64,000 nucleotides of DNA. Source: Gambelia wislizenii (Eukaryota > Chordata > Lepidosauria > Squamata > Crotaphytidae). A model generated the notes under the pieces. That model made no database searches. It saw only the letters and a list, made by a program, of their open reading frames with translations, and was not told where the DNA came from. Made by a program: the position numbers and the translations under genes. Below, piece by piece: positions 34,834 through 43,869 of this stretch (positions are counted from its first letter, which is position 1; the number at the start of each line of letters is the position of its first letter). The stretch is from NCBI GenBank assembly GCA_030847615.1, contig JAUMIR010000004.1:229442501-229506500 (forward strand), read 5' to 3'.

Positions 34834-34930
34834 CTTCATGGTCTCTGTGACTCACACAAATGGGTCATCTGCACCTGCTCAGTGCATCTCTCAGAACCTC
34901 CTATACAATAGGCATTTTGGCAGTAACCCC
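34834..34930 (+). repeat. Left inverted terminal repeat of the outer DIRS
   Basis: Pairs with 42115-42225 through GACTCACACAAATGGG/..., GTGCATC, CAGAA and GGCATTTTGGC. The outermost CTTCATGGTCTCTGTGACTC also matches the ICR at 41870-41910. Confidence 0.75.
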
Positions 34931-35084
34931 TTCCATACTCTGCATGCATGACTAGTCCACGTCCCACCAAACCCCTCAGTTCCTTTTCATCTGTTGCAGT
35001 GGCACATTGTTAGGGACTTTCTTGAGCATCTTCGTCTAGCTTCTGTTTTTTTTTGTGGTTTTTTTTTTGCTTGATTTGAATACA

Positions 35085-35364
35085 GATTCATGGACTTGCT
35101 CCCTCTAATTCTTGGTGTTTTGGCTTGGGTTTTAGGTGTGACTTGGTTTCTGTGTGACTCAGACTGGCTTTCTTGTCTTCTTGTTTGGTCAGCTAATATA
35201 GGCCGTTTGGTCCATCAGGAGTTTATGGCCTCCTCCAGGTCCTTCAAGAGGGGCACTGCTTGCAATGGGAAGATCCTGGAGAAGTATGGGCATTCTAAGT
35301 GCCTTCTCAGCTTGGTGAGGAGCATGACGTGGGTGCCTGTACATACTCCCAGGCGTTCACTCCT
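35085..35364 (+). pseudogene. Outer DIRS gag, N-terminal part
   Basis: Nucleotides 35240-35364 encode KYGHSKCL in one frame and then LGEEHDVGACTYSQAFTP in another. That is the Cys-containing N-terminal motif of vertebrate DIRS gag proteins. A frameshift at about 35297 separates the two halves. The frame is cut at 35364 by the younger DIRS and resumes at 40612, so a single gag gene was split. Gag of DIRS elements is thought to bind element RNA. Confidence 0.65.
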
Positions 35365-35503
35365 CATTTTCCAGCAGAGAGGGGAGGGAGTCCTTCTCCT
35401 TGGGTATTGGCTCTGCCTCTGGCTATTACAGGCAGGGCAACCTGCGAATCAGAAAAGAGACAGACAAACCCCCACGGAGGAGGAGCCAACCCCACTCCCC
35501 AGT
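35365..35503 (+). repeat. Left inverted terminal repeat of the inserted DIRS
   Basis: CCAGCAGAGAGGGGAGGGAG, TCCTTCTCCTTGGGTATTGG and GACAGACAAACCCCCACGGA pair with the reverse complement of 40453-40590. The right ITR is longer at its outer tip by about 28 bp. Confidence 0.9.
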
Positions 35504-35580
35504 TTCATTCTGCCTAGCGACTAAAAAGGTCAGGGCATTTTTCGCTCCAGCGATCACGATGAGAACAAAGGGAGTCCAAG

Positions 35581-37289
35581 ATGGTGGCCCCCATTCCAAA
35601 ACATGTGCGCGGAGGCAAACTCTCCTTGTTGGAGGAGGAGACCGAAGCGAGCCCTCCAAGGGCAGAGGCCCAACGGAAAGGCAGAGAGCTCCATGCCCCA
35701 AACATGGGTCGCACGTTGAGCGCCTCCATGGAGGAACAGAGCAACCGTGAGTGTGATGGGGCCTCTGAAGGGGAGGCGGACCACGCGGCTCATCCGGAGC
35801 CCTTACCTGGTACTTCCAAGGTTGCTACCAAGCGCGGCAGAGAGGACGAGGAGAACAATGACCCGGAGGACCTCTCACCGCTGGTTTTGGGGGGTAAGGA
35901 GCTGCCAGCGCAACTTGCCGAGTGGCTGACCTTAGTCACGAAGCAAGTGCTGGAAGCCAGTGGTGGCCAGGGGAACTGACAGAGGGGCAGCCTGGATTGG
36001 GAGGGAACCCTCGGGGCTACATCAGCCAACCCAGACAGGCACAGTGGTCGCGAGGGCCAAGGGCGGGGGCACGAAAAGAACCACCGGGTCCAGTAGGGAT
36101 CCCAGATCGCCAGACCCCCAAGCCTGATTCTCCTACGGGGGACAAGGGGATTCCCCCCCTCCCCGGAAGAAGCTCCAGAAGGAAAAGCACACTCAATCCC
36201 TGGACTGGAGGGATCGACCAGGGGGGGATGATGATGATGATGATGAGGAGATGTCCCTTAGAGAGGAAGAGGACCTTTCCTCAGAAGGGGAGGGGGATAG
36301 CGAGGATGACCAGGCTTCCCCCAGACTTTTCGAATCTGCTTATTTCTCATTATTACTAAAAAAGACATGGAGAGTCCTAGGCATAGAGGCAGTGGGCCTC
36401 CCACCACAATCACAAGGGGTGCCCGAGTTGAGGACACAAGGGAAGGGTGCAGCCAATGTCCTTCCATTCCCTGAGCTGTTTGAGGAGGCAATGCTGAGTG
36501 AGTGGGCCCAAGCCTGGCTCTTCCAAGGCTCATCCCACCTACGTTAAGTCCCTATACACCTTACGAGGTGAAGTAATGGACCCCCTCAAACTGCCTGCCA
36601 TGGACGCTCCGGTCGCAGGACTGGTGTCGGGCTCGCTATTCTCATGGGATGGTGACGAGAATCTCAAAGCCCCGGAGGACAAGAGGATTGAGACCTTTTT
36701 ACGTAGATCCCACGAGGCGACGGCGATAACTATCAGGGCAGTAGCTGCCACCTCCATTTTTGCAAGAGCCAGCATTCGGTGGACTAAGGAACTCTTGGAG
36801 CTGGTAGCCGAGCACGAAGTTAAAACCCGCCAAGGGATAAACAAGGTAGCCAAAGCATCCGCATTTGTGGTGGATGCGAGCCTGGACGCTATGCGTTTTT
36901 TGTCCAAGGCAGTAGGGGCTAACGTAGCAGCCAGGCAGCAGTTGTGGCTAAAAAATTGGCATGCTGATAACAAGGCTAAGGCAAATCTCTCCGTGTGTGT
37001 CTTCAAAGGGGGTAAGCTCTTTGGGGAGGCCCTGGATGAGGTGCTAATTGAAACGAAGGACAAGAAGAATGTGCTACCCTCTTTGCCAAAGAAGGAGGAG
37101 CGGAATTTTTTCCATCCCCAAAACCAAGGTTTCAGAGGCTATAGATCTGGCAACTTGAGAGGTTTCAACCAGCACAGGAACAATTGGGGAGCCTCCAGGT
37201 CCTTTCCAAGGGCCAAGTCAGGCTCTTCAGGTAAACCATCGACCCCGCAGGGGTCCAAACAGGGAGGGAAGCCCAAGCAGTCTCTTTGA
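35581..37289 (+). pseudogene. DIRS gag, frameshifted
   Basis: Three open pieces lie in three frames: 35581-35979 (MVAPIPKHVRGGKLS start; contains SPLVLGGKELPAQLAEWLTL), 36251-36547 (acidic, FPELFEEAMLSEWAQ), and 36498-37289 (SLYTLRGEVMDPLKLPAMDA ... basic Gly/Arg/Ser-rich tail). At least two frameshifts separate them, one near 36000-36250 and one near 36510-36530. The central piece is the DIRS gag core and the basic tail resembles an RNA-binding end. The N-terminal LVLGGKELPAQLAEWL segment is homologous to PLVINGCELLPQLATWI in the element at 63195. The start is the first ATG; the true one is uncertain. Confidence 0.8.
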
Positions 37290-39159
37290 CTACCTGGGCC
37301 TTCTAGTGGGGGGCAGACTGATCGCCTTTGCAGACAGATGGGAAAGTATCTCTTCCGATGCTTGGGTCTGTAGGACAATCAGAAAGGGTTACACCATAGA
37401 CCTCTTAGCAAAGCCCCTTCACTCCTTCGTCCAGTCCTGCCACTCCCACTCTCGGAAAAACAGGAACTGATGAGAATAGCGATTGCTCACAGTTGATGAA
37501 AGCAGTGGAACCGGTGCCGTAGGAGGAGAGGTTCAAGGGAACCTACTCCCTTCTGTTCCTGGTGCCAAAGAAGAACAAGATGTGGAGAGCGGTACTGAAC
37601 TTGCGGGGGGTCAACAGGTGGGTGGCCAGACGCAAGTTCAGGATGGAGACATTGCAGTCTATCCTGGAAGGGATACAGGAAGGGGATTTCCTAGCATCTC
37701 TGGACTTGCAGGATGCTTATCTCCACATTTTGATTCAGCCAGCACACAGGAGATTTCTGAGGTTTGCATTCAAGGAGGGACATTTCCAGTACAGAGCTCT
37801 CCCATTTGGCCTGTCATCATCCCCTAGGGTATTCACCAAGATCCTGGTGGCATTGATTGCATACCTTAGAGCACAGGGGGTACATCTGTACCCGTACCTA
37901 GATGACATCCTGATCAGGACACTGTCTCAGGCCAGGGCAGTGCAGGATGTGGAGAAAACGACCCAGTGTCTGGTTTCCAATGGGTTCCTAGTGAACACGG
38001 AAAAGAGTATCTTAGCTCCGACACAGAGGATTCAACACCTAGGGAACATCCTGGATACAAAGTCATACAGGGTGTACTTACCAGAGGACAGGGAACAGAA
38101 GTTGCAGGAATTGGTGAGGCAGACAAAGTCAACCCTGATGTCGCTAGCCAGGCTATTGGGGCTGATGATAGCGTGCATAGACTCGGTTTCGTGGGCAAGG
38201 TTTCACCTCCGAAAGCTCAAGTGGTTTCTGCTACCCTTTCAAGACCAGATATCACAGAGAGCCTGCAGGTTCCTGAATGTTCCAAGGGAGGTCAAGGTCT
38301 CTTTAAAATGGTAGTTATTGGAACATCTGCAACAGGGAGTGCAGATACAAGAACCGAGGAGGATTCTAGTTCCCACAGATGCATCCCTGACGGGGTGGGG
38401 AGCTCACTGTGTGGAGAGCCTAGCACAGGGTTTGTGGTCCCCGCAGGAGCAGGAATGCAGTATCAATCTACTGGAGCTCCGGGCGGTGAGGTTGGCTCTG
38501 ATCGAATTCTACCAATTGGTAAGGAGCGCCACGTGCTGATCCAAACGGAGAATATCTCGACAAAGGAGCACATAAACAGACAAGGGGGGACCCGATCCAG
38601 GGCGCTCATGCAGGAATCGGAGTTGCTTTTTCAATGGGCAGAAACTCGCCTCAATTCCATCAGGGGGGAATGCCTTCAGGGAACTCTGAACTCTCAAGCA
38701 GACTGGCTGAGTCGGAACACCTTAGTCCACGGCGAGTGGAGTCTCAACAATCTGGTGTTCCAGATGATAGTATTTCACTTCGGAGAACCATGGGTGGATT
38801 TGTTTGCCTCAAAGGAAAATCGCAAGCTACCGAGGTTTGTATCCAGGTTCTGGACCAGGGAGGCATTAGCCTTCGATGCTCTAATGGTACCTTGGCCTTG
38901 GGTCTTGTGCTACGCTTTTCCTCCGATCCCGTTACTCGGTTGAATATTGAGAAAGGTCAGGCAGGAGAAGGCAGAGGTGATATTCATAGTACCACGCTGG
39001 CCTCAAAGGCCATGGTTTCCAGATCTTATCCAGTTGCAGAGACAGGAACCGTGGCCACTACCTCCGTGGCCGGATTTGCTGATGCAAAACGGTCTTCTGC
39101 ACCCAGACCCAGGCTGGTTAAAGTTACATGCCTGGAGGTTGAGCGGAAGAGAATGTTAA
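37290..39159 (+). pseudogene. DIRS pol: reverse transcriptase and RNase H, broken
   Basis: RT motifs in order from 37562: FLVPKKNKMWRAVLNLRGVN, GDFLASLDLQDAYLHI, FRYRALPFGL-type (here FQYRALPFGLSSSPRVF), YPYLDDILI (the YLDD catalytic pair), and LGNILDT. Upstream text to 37330 (GGRLIAFADRWESISSDAW) is the leader. RNase H follows from 38318 (VPTDASLTGWGAH; SINLLELRAVRLAL; VLIQTENIS; HINRQGGTRS). Breaks: stops at 37520-37522 and 38312-38314, a frameshift near 38520, and a stop at 38941-38943. In the RNase H TDN position the sequence reads TEN, so a usual Asp is Glu. It makes element cDNA in intact relatives; this copy cannot. Confidence 0.9.
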
Positions 39160-40187
39160 ATAGGGGTTATGACAGTGAGGTGGTGGACACGATGCTAGCG
39201 GCAAGGAGACCCTCCACCGTCAGGTTGTACGAGATCACGTGGAGGGCCTTTTGCAGGTGGTGCAAGGGCAGGGGTATCCACCCTCTAAAGGCATCGGTGG
39301 GGACAGTACTAGCCTTCTTACAATCAGGTTTAAAGAATAACCTATCTCCGAATACCTTGAGACGTCATGTTTCAGCCTTAGGCACCATCCTAAAAGGAAG
39401 TAGGAATAAACCGCTGGCATCTCATCCTCATATGCGCAGTTTCATGAAGGGTGTGTCAGTCCTTTGCCCTCCTGTGGTACACAGGTACCCGTCCTGGAAA
39501 CTGAACGTGGTTCTCAAAGTCCTCACCAGTCATCCATTTGAACCAATCAGTTCAGTTGAACTGAGGCTTCTCACACTCAAGGTGTTTTTTCTGGTAGCCA
39601 TTACTTTGACTAGACAGGTCTCGGAATTGGGGGCCTTGTCCATTAGGGAGGAGCTGTGTATCTTTCAGAAGGAGTCAGTAACACTTAGACTGGACCCTTC
39701 GTTTATCCCAAAGGTGAATTCTCTGTTTCATAGAGCCCAGGAAATAGTTTTACCTTCCTTCTGCCCCAAGCCGGGAACAGAATTGGAGAGGTTGTGGCAT
39801 ACATTAGATGTGAGAAGGGCCTTGAAGATGTATGTGAGGAGAACAGAGGAGTCCTGTAAATCAGATGCCATGTTCGTGGCTTATGCGGGAGGAGCTAAGG
39901 GTAAGAAGGTGTCTTCCTCTACCATAGCGAGATGGTTATGGCAATGCATAGAGCAGGCCTATGTGAGTTCGAGGTTACCTATTCCAGAGGGTATTAAGGC
40001 CCATTCAACACGGCGTGCAGCCACGTCGGCAGTGTTAGGGATGTGCCTGTCCTTCTTGGACATTTGTAGAGCAGTGATGTGGTCATCACTGACGTTCACT
40101 AGACGTTATCGGATCGATGCTTATGCATCTGCAGATGCGGCCTTTGGCCGACGGGTGCTACAGCAGGTGATCAGAGATTGTAAATAA
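39153..40187 (+). CDS. DIRS tyrosine recombinase, uninterrupted
   Basis: The open frame runs to 40187 without a stop, from a possible ATG at 39153 (MLNRGYDSEVVDTMLAARRP) for 345 codons. The formal ORF opens at 38634, but its N-terminal part overlaps pol in another frame and is not expected to be recombinase. The N-terminal core-binding region holds STVRLYEITWRAFCRWCKG. The catalytic region has the Arg in TLTRQVSELGAL, HSTRR (His-x-x-Arg) and a Tyr in TFTRRYRIDAY, consistent with an R-H-R-Y tetrad. In DIRS elements this protein inserts circular cDNA. Recombinase may thus be functional though the rest of the element is not. Confidence 0.88.
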   Translation: MLNRGYDSEVVDTMLAARRPSTVRLYEITWRAFCRWCKGRGIHPLKASVGTVLAFLQSGLKNNLSPNTLRRHVSALGTILKGSRNKPLASHPHMRSFMKGVSVLCPPVVHRYPSWKLNVVLKVLTSHPFEPISSVELRLLTLKVFFLVAITLTRQVSELGALSIREELCIFQKESVTLRLDPSFIPKVNSLFHRAQEIVLPSFCPKPGTELERLWHTLDVRRALKMYVRRTEESCKSDAMFVAYAGGAKGKKVSSSTIARWLWQCIEQAYVSSRLPIPEGIKAHSTRRAATSAVLGMCLSFLDICRAVMWSSLTFTRRYRIDAYASADAAFGRRVLQQVIRDCK

Positions 40188-40223
40188 GCATTTTCCCACC
40201 CTTCTTGGACTGCTTGGGTAGGT

Positions 40224-40320
40224 CCCAAGGAGAAGGACTCCCTTCCCTCTCTGCTGGAAAATGGAACGTTGGTACTTACCGTGAAGGTTCCTTTTCAGCA
40301 GTAGAGGGGAGGGAGTCCTT
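40224..40320. repeat. Internal complementary region of the inserted DIRS
   Basis: 40224-40262 (CCCAAGGAGAAGGACTCCCT, TCCCTCTCTGCTGGAAAATG) is the reverse complement of the left end at 35365-35403. 40270-40320 (GGTACTTACCGTGAAGGTTC, then AGCAGTAGAGGGGAGGGAGT) is the reverse complement of the right end at 40556-40606. The two arms meet at GGAAC, so the ICR is the joined, inverted image of both tips. This is the diagnostic DIRS-1 arrangement, thought to guide circle formation. Confidence 0.9.
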
Positions 40321-40452
40321 ACCCTCCCAAAAAAGGGGGGGGGGCGAAGGAGAGAGAGAATGTATATAGAAGTGATGATGAGTAGTGTGTAGTAGTTGTT
40401 TTTTACTTTGTTACTTGCTGAAATTTTCTGGAGCGCTAGCTACCTTCTCTGC

Positions 40453-40611
40453 GGAGTGGGGTTGGCTCCTCCTCCGAGGGGGTTTGTCTGTCTCTCTTCT
40501 GATTCGTATGTTGCCCTGCTTGTAATAGCCGGAGGCGGAGCCAGTACCCAAGGAGAAGGACTCCCTCCTCTCTACTGCTGAAAAGGAACCTTCATGGTAA
40601 GTACCAATGTT
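40453..40611 (+). repeat. Right inverted terminal repeat of the inserted DIRS
   Basis: Reverse complement of 35365-35503, plus an outer tip GGAACCTTCATGGTAAGTAC and CAATGTT absent from the left repeat. The tip holds GGTAAGTACC, a splice-donor-like string. A GTT trinucleotide ends the element. Confidence 0.88.
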
Positions 40612-40975
40612 CCGCTCTCAACACAATCATTTCTTGTGCCTGAAAGCTCTTATTTGGGAGAACATGCTGAAGGTGGCCAATCAGGTGGTGGAGAATAGTC
40701 CTTTGCCTACAGCCTTTGTTGGGATCTCATCTTTGTGTGCCATGTTGGTTCCTACTACATCAGGACCCTCAGTTTGGGAAGTTCTCAAGTGTTCTTTACT
40801 TGAGTTGACATCTAAACCTCTGAGGACTCATACTAAACCTCTGAGGACTCATAATACCATAATAGGTCTCTCTCCAAACCAGCCTCTACATCCTGACACT
40901 GTCCATCTCGAGCCAGTCCACAGTGCTGTTTACCTCAGGTCTGTCCCTTTAGACCGAAGGGGTTCCATCTGCTGA
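40612..40975 (+). pseudogene. Outer DIRS gag, C-terminal part
   Basis: An open frame reading FRSQHNHFLCLKALIWENML and FVGISSLCAMLVPTTSG continues gag after the insertion, with a stop at 40973-40975. RSLRLKALLWE-type text is typical just after the GEEHDV region of vertebrate DIRS gag. That is why I place the younger insertion inside one gag gene. A 15-bp segment (AAACCTCTGAGGACTCATA) is tandemly duplicated at about 40814-40855. Confidence 0.65.
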
Positions 40976-41079
40976 GCCCCAATAACCTCTATACAAGAGG
41001 CACAAAAAGAAGAGGGCATGAGATGCTTCTTGACCACATGTCATGTTCTGGACTTTATTGTGTCTTTGTTGGACAGGGG

Positions 41080-41815
41080 CCTGTCCCTTTTGTCAATTAG
41101 ATGTTATCTGTTGGCAGTCTCTTGGTGCTTACAGAACCATGGCAAGCCTTCATGCTTTCTTAGACCCCTTGGTGAAAAGGTTTCTGAAAGTATATAAGAA
41201 TCTATATCCACCTATGACTGAACCTAAGGCCTAGTGGTAGCTAGTCCTCTCCCAGTTGTTGAAGAAATCATTTGAGCCCATGGTCCCCTGTGATCTGGGG
41301 CTACTTACTGGAAAACTGCTTTCTTGGTAGCTATCACCTCAGCCAGGACAGGTGAGCTCTGTGCCTTAAGGGTTGGTCCATCTTACCTATGCTTTCACAA
41401 GGACAAAGTGGTCCTTAGACCAAACATTTCATTCCTGCCTAAAGTAGTCTCTGCCTTTCATGTTAACCCAAACACTGTGCTTCCTGCATTTATGAAGAAC
41501 CACACTTTGGACCTTGAGCGCTCTCTGCACTATCTGGATGTGTATCAGGCGCTGGTGTTTTATGTTGACCACACAGCCTCTTTTTGCAGGTCTTGAGGCT
41601 TTTCCTGTGCTATTCTACCACTAGAAAGGGTCTTCTGGTCTCAGTCCAGCGTTTCTCTAAATGGGTTGCAGCGACCATCTATCTGGCCTACAAACTTGCT
41701 GGTAAGCAACCTCATGCGCAAGTGAGGAGCGATGGCAGCATTGGTGGCCTTCCCTCTCCAGGACCTACTCCCAGCCTTAGACCTTCATCTCACACTATAG
41801 ACTGAATGCAAGGTT
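41080..41815 (+). pseudogene. Outer DIRS tyrosine recombinase, degenerate
   Basis: Pieces in several frames: FLVAITSARTGELCALRVGP (the first catalytic Arg box, about 41323-41390), then FLPKVVSAFHVNPNTVLPAF and LDVYQALVFYVDHTASF, then WVAATIYLAYKLAG. The His-x-x-Arg and Tyr boxes expected after about 41715 are not seen; that end is deleted or too decayed. Stops break the N-terminal part (41080-41320). Confidence 0.75.
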
Positions 41816-41861
41816 CCATATGGAGGCCATGTTGAGGAGGGCTGTACTTTTCTCCTGTGTT

Positions 41862-41985
41862 GTATGACACTCCGTCCTTGCTAGTCTCCCATTTGTGTGA
41901 CTTACAGAGACCATAAAGAATAGGTTGCTTACCTGTAACTATAGTTTTTTGAGCAGTCATCTGTGAACTCACAAAACCCTGCCCA
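41862..41985. repeat. Internal complementary region of the outer DIRS
   Basis: CCCATTTGTGTGACTTACAG, then AGACCATAAAGAAT, is the inverted left tip. AGGTTGCTTACCTGTAACTA, then GAGCAGTCATCTGTGAACTC, is the inverted right tip. Confidence 0.8.
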
Positions 41986-42114
41986 TCCTTCCCTCATCAT
42001 GTCCTGCCTTCCTTAGCTCCTTGGCTGCTGCTTTGGTGTCCAGGTAACTGAGGGTTTAGGTGGTATTGCACTAGTCATACGTGCAGAGGATGGGATGGGC
42101 CACCGCCAAAATGC

Positions 42115-42225
42115 ATATAGCTCTATAAGATTCTGAAAGATGCACTTTGTGCACACGAACTCATTTGTGTGAGTTCATAAATGACTAGTCAAAGAACCAC
42201 AGTTACAGGTAAGCAACCTGTTCTT
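42115..42225 (+). repeat. Right inverted terminal repeat of the outer DIRS
   Basis: Pairs with 34834-34930. Its tip reads CAGTTACAGGTAAGCAACCT GTTCTT-like, again with a GGTAAG donor-like string. Confidence 0.75.
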
Positions 42226-42245
42226 ATAGATTATGGGGAATATAG

Positions 42246-42445
42246 AAAGAAAGCTACCTTATATCAAGTCAGACCATTCATCCACTGACTCCAGTATTGT
42301 TGACATTGACTTGCAGAGGTTCCCTATGGTTTCAGAGAGCCCCCACCTTACCTAAAGATTCTAGAACTGGAACTTGGGACCTTTTTGTGTGTGTACAGGG
42401 AATATGCTCTGCCACTAAGTTACAGCCTTTCCAGTAGATACATTC
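42246..42445 (-). repeat. tRNA-derived SINE, near full length
   Basis: On the minus strand it starts with a tRNA-like head (AACTTAGTGGCAGAGCATAT as box A; AAGTTCCAGTTC as box B). It ends in GTCTGACTTGATATAAGGTA, the 3' phrase of this family. It sits 20 bp after the outer DIRS. Confidence 0.75.
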
Positions 42446-43021
42446 TTAAATGACTTTTGAAGAATGAAGAGATGCTTGTATGTACTGAAAAGAGGAACCC
42501 TAAGCCTTGCTTATATGCATTTTTGTTTTAAAGAAAATGTGTTTGCCTTGCAGCATAAAAAAAAAAAATTCCAAGAAACCTTTCCCCCCAAATACACTTA
42601 GTTATTCACTGGACACTATAGAAATAATCAAGATAAAATATGTACATAAAACAGTAATAAGTATTAAGCACGTAATATTAAGAGTGCTTTTTTTAAAGAA
42701 AAAAGGCTGAACAAATTTGTTGGAATTAAGAATTTGCTGGTATATTTTATACCTCCAAGATGTCACAAATCAGTTCCACCATTCAATTTAATTTTCAATC
42801 CTTTTCATGTCTTTCTTTCTTTCTTAAAATCTGACTGACAGTGCAGTGGGATTCAGAAATAAGCCTTAATGAGTTCAGTGGGACATGCTCTCAAGACTGC
42901 TGCCTTAATATGTTAATTTGATCAAGCAATTATATCTCAGGTAGCTATAAGCCAGTCATCTATTTCCATCCTGAATTAGTCTTACACTTTTTAAAATCAT
43001 AATTTGTGCAACTGCAATAAA
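42446..43021. other. CDKAL1 intron
   Basis: AT-rich. No exon or clear repeat. Confidence 0.55.
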
Positions 43022-43262
43022 ATTATTATTTTTTTATTTTTATTTATTTATTTATTTATTTATACCCCGCTCTTCAGCCACAAGGCTATCAGAGCGGCTT
43101 ACAAATTGTTTTAAGCAATAGCTATTTACACATCTACACTGCATTAAACAGTTTCCAATGTGTGTTAGCTAATTGCCTCCCACAAGCTGGGTACTCAATT
43201 TACCGACCTACGAAAGGATGGAAGGCTGAGTGAACCTTGGAGCAGGCAGGATATGGCCAAAA
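43022..43262 (-). mobile_element. L2-type LINE/SINE 3' end with (TTTA)n tail
   Basis: (TTTA)n is followed by TACCCCGCTCTTCAGCCACA, ATCAGAGCGGCTTACAAATT and GCTGGGTACTCAATTTACCG, a common squamate repeat end read on the minus strand. Confidence 0.65.
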
Positions 43263-43373
43263 TAAAACTTTATAGGCGGCATAAGCAAAGAATTCAGTCA
43301 CATATAATTCAGTGGGGTGGTCGGGTGTGTTTATGGAGTCTTGCTGTTGCCAGTAAACTAAGGCAAAAGTAAG

Positions 43374-43862
43374 CTGTTGAAGAGGATTAGCATGTACATT
43401 TGTGTATTCAGTTGTTGGATGTTCAGTTCTTAGGGTGGGAGGATATGCGAGGGGGATTCATGTCTATTTAGCTCATGGTCCATTGTATGCTGGAAATCCC
43501 TCTGTCCCTGGGTGAGGTTCATTTGCACGTGCTGAGTTTTTATTTTGGTGTTTTTCAGGACTGGTAGCCAAACTTTGTTTACTTTTAGGGTTTCCTCTTT
43601 CTTGTTGAAGTTGTCCAGTTGTTTGTGGACCATGAGCTAAATAGACACTAATCCCCATCACATATCCTCCCACCCTAAGAATCGAACATCCGACATCCAG
43701 CAACTGAATACAGAAATTTACATGCTAATCCTCTTCAACAGGGACTCACAGTATATAAATCCCACACACCATCATTCTCTGAAGATGCCAGCCACAGATG
43801 CAGGCGAAACGTCAGGAATAAACTCTTCCAGAACACGGCCTCACAGCCGTGGGAAAAAAACC
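43374..43862. mobile_element. Penelope-like element fragment with inverted end
   Basis: The minus-strand ORF 43430-43633 includes DNFNKKEETLKVNKVWLPVL, the C-terminal end after the GIY-YIG endonuclease of Penelope-like ORFs. The 3' UTR following it (43374-43468) is repeated in inverted orientation at 43625-43743 (GAGCTAAATAGACA, ATATCCTCCCACCCTAAGAA, ACATGCTAATCCTCTTCAAC). The copy is thus two 3' pieces head to head. Such truncation with inversion is typical of this group. A hammerhead-like motif lies at 43773-43817. Confidence 0.65.
43773..43817 (+). ncRNA. Hammerhead-ribozyme-like motif in the Penelope-like end
   Basis: In order: UUCU (stem I), CUGAAGA core at 43779-43785, a stem II of GCCAGC/GCAGGC with one mismatch, GAAA at 43806-43809, then ACGUC with C43813 at the expected cut, then AGGA pairing with UUCU (4 bp). 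Stem III would be the palindrome ACGU, which could only pair between two molecules. An extra U before stem II departs from the consensus. Penelope-like elements are known to carry hammerheads. Activity is unproven. Confidence 0.4.
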
Positions 43863-43869
43863 ACCAAAA

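Larger units (their letters stand above)
35365..40611 (+). mobile_element. Inserted younger DIRS retrotransposon, about 5.25 kb
   Basis: All hallmarks of the DIRS order are present: inverted terminal repeats (35365-35503 and 40453-40611), an internal complementary region (40224-40320) matching the outer ends of both, then gag, RT-RNase H and an open tyrosine recombinase in that order. There is no integrase and no LTR, as expected for an order that inserts via a circular intermediate and tyrosine recombination. The right end is ...GTAAGTACCAATGTT and the left CATTTTCCAGCAG. It lies in gag of the outer element in the same orientation. It is younger than its host because its frames and repeats are better kept. 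Confidence 0.92.
34834..42225 (+). mobile_element. Outer, old DIRS element (split by a younger DIRS)
   Basis: The left terminus (CTTCATGGTCTCTGTGACTC, ACACAAATGGGTCATC, CAGTGCATCTCTCAGAA) is matched by reverse complement at 42115-42225 (TGCACTTTGTGCACACGAAC, GAGTTCATAAATGACTAGTC, AAGCAACCTGTTCTT). An internal complementary region sits at 41862-41985. Only gag and a recombinase remnant are left between them. The RT/RNase H part has been deleted. Removing the inserted 35365-40611 element leaves about 2.1 kb. The layout (inverted ends, ICR, tyrosine recombinase, no integrase) is that of the DIRS order. Confidence 0.82.

Noticed and set aside
37966..38310. Start of the 325-aa ORF as a separate gene
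   Set aside because: Its first part is a shadow of RT; only after about 38520 does this frame carry RNase H.
38634..39152. N-terminal 173 codons of the formal recombinase ORF as real protein
   Set aside because: The overlapping frame encodes the end of pol (RNase H text such as PWVDLFASKENRKL), so this frame is a shadow.
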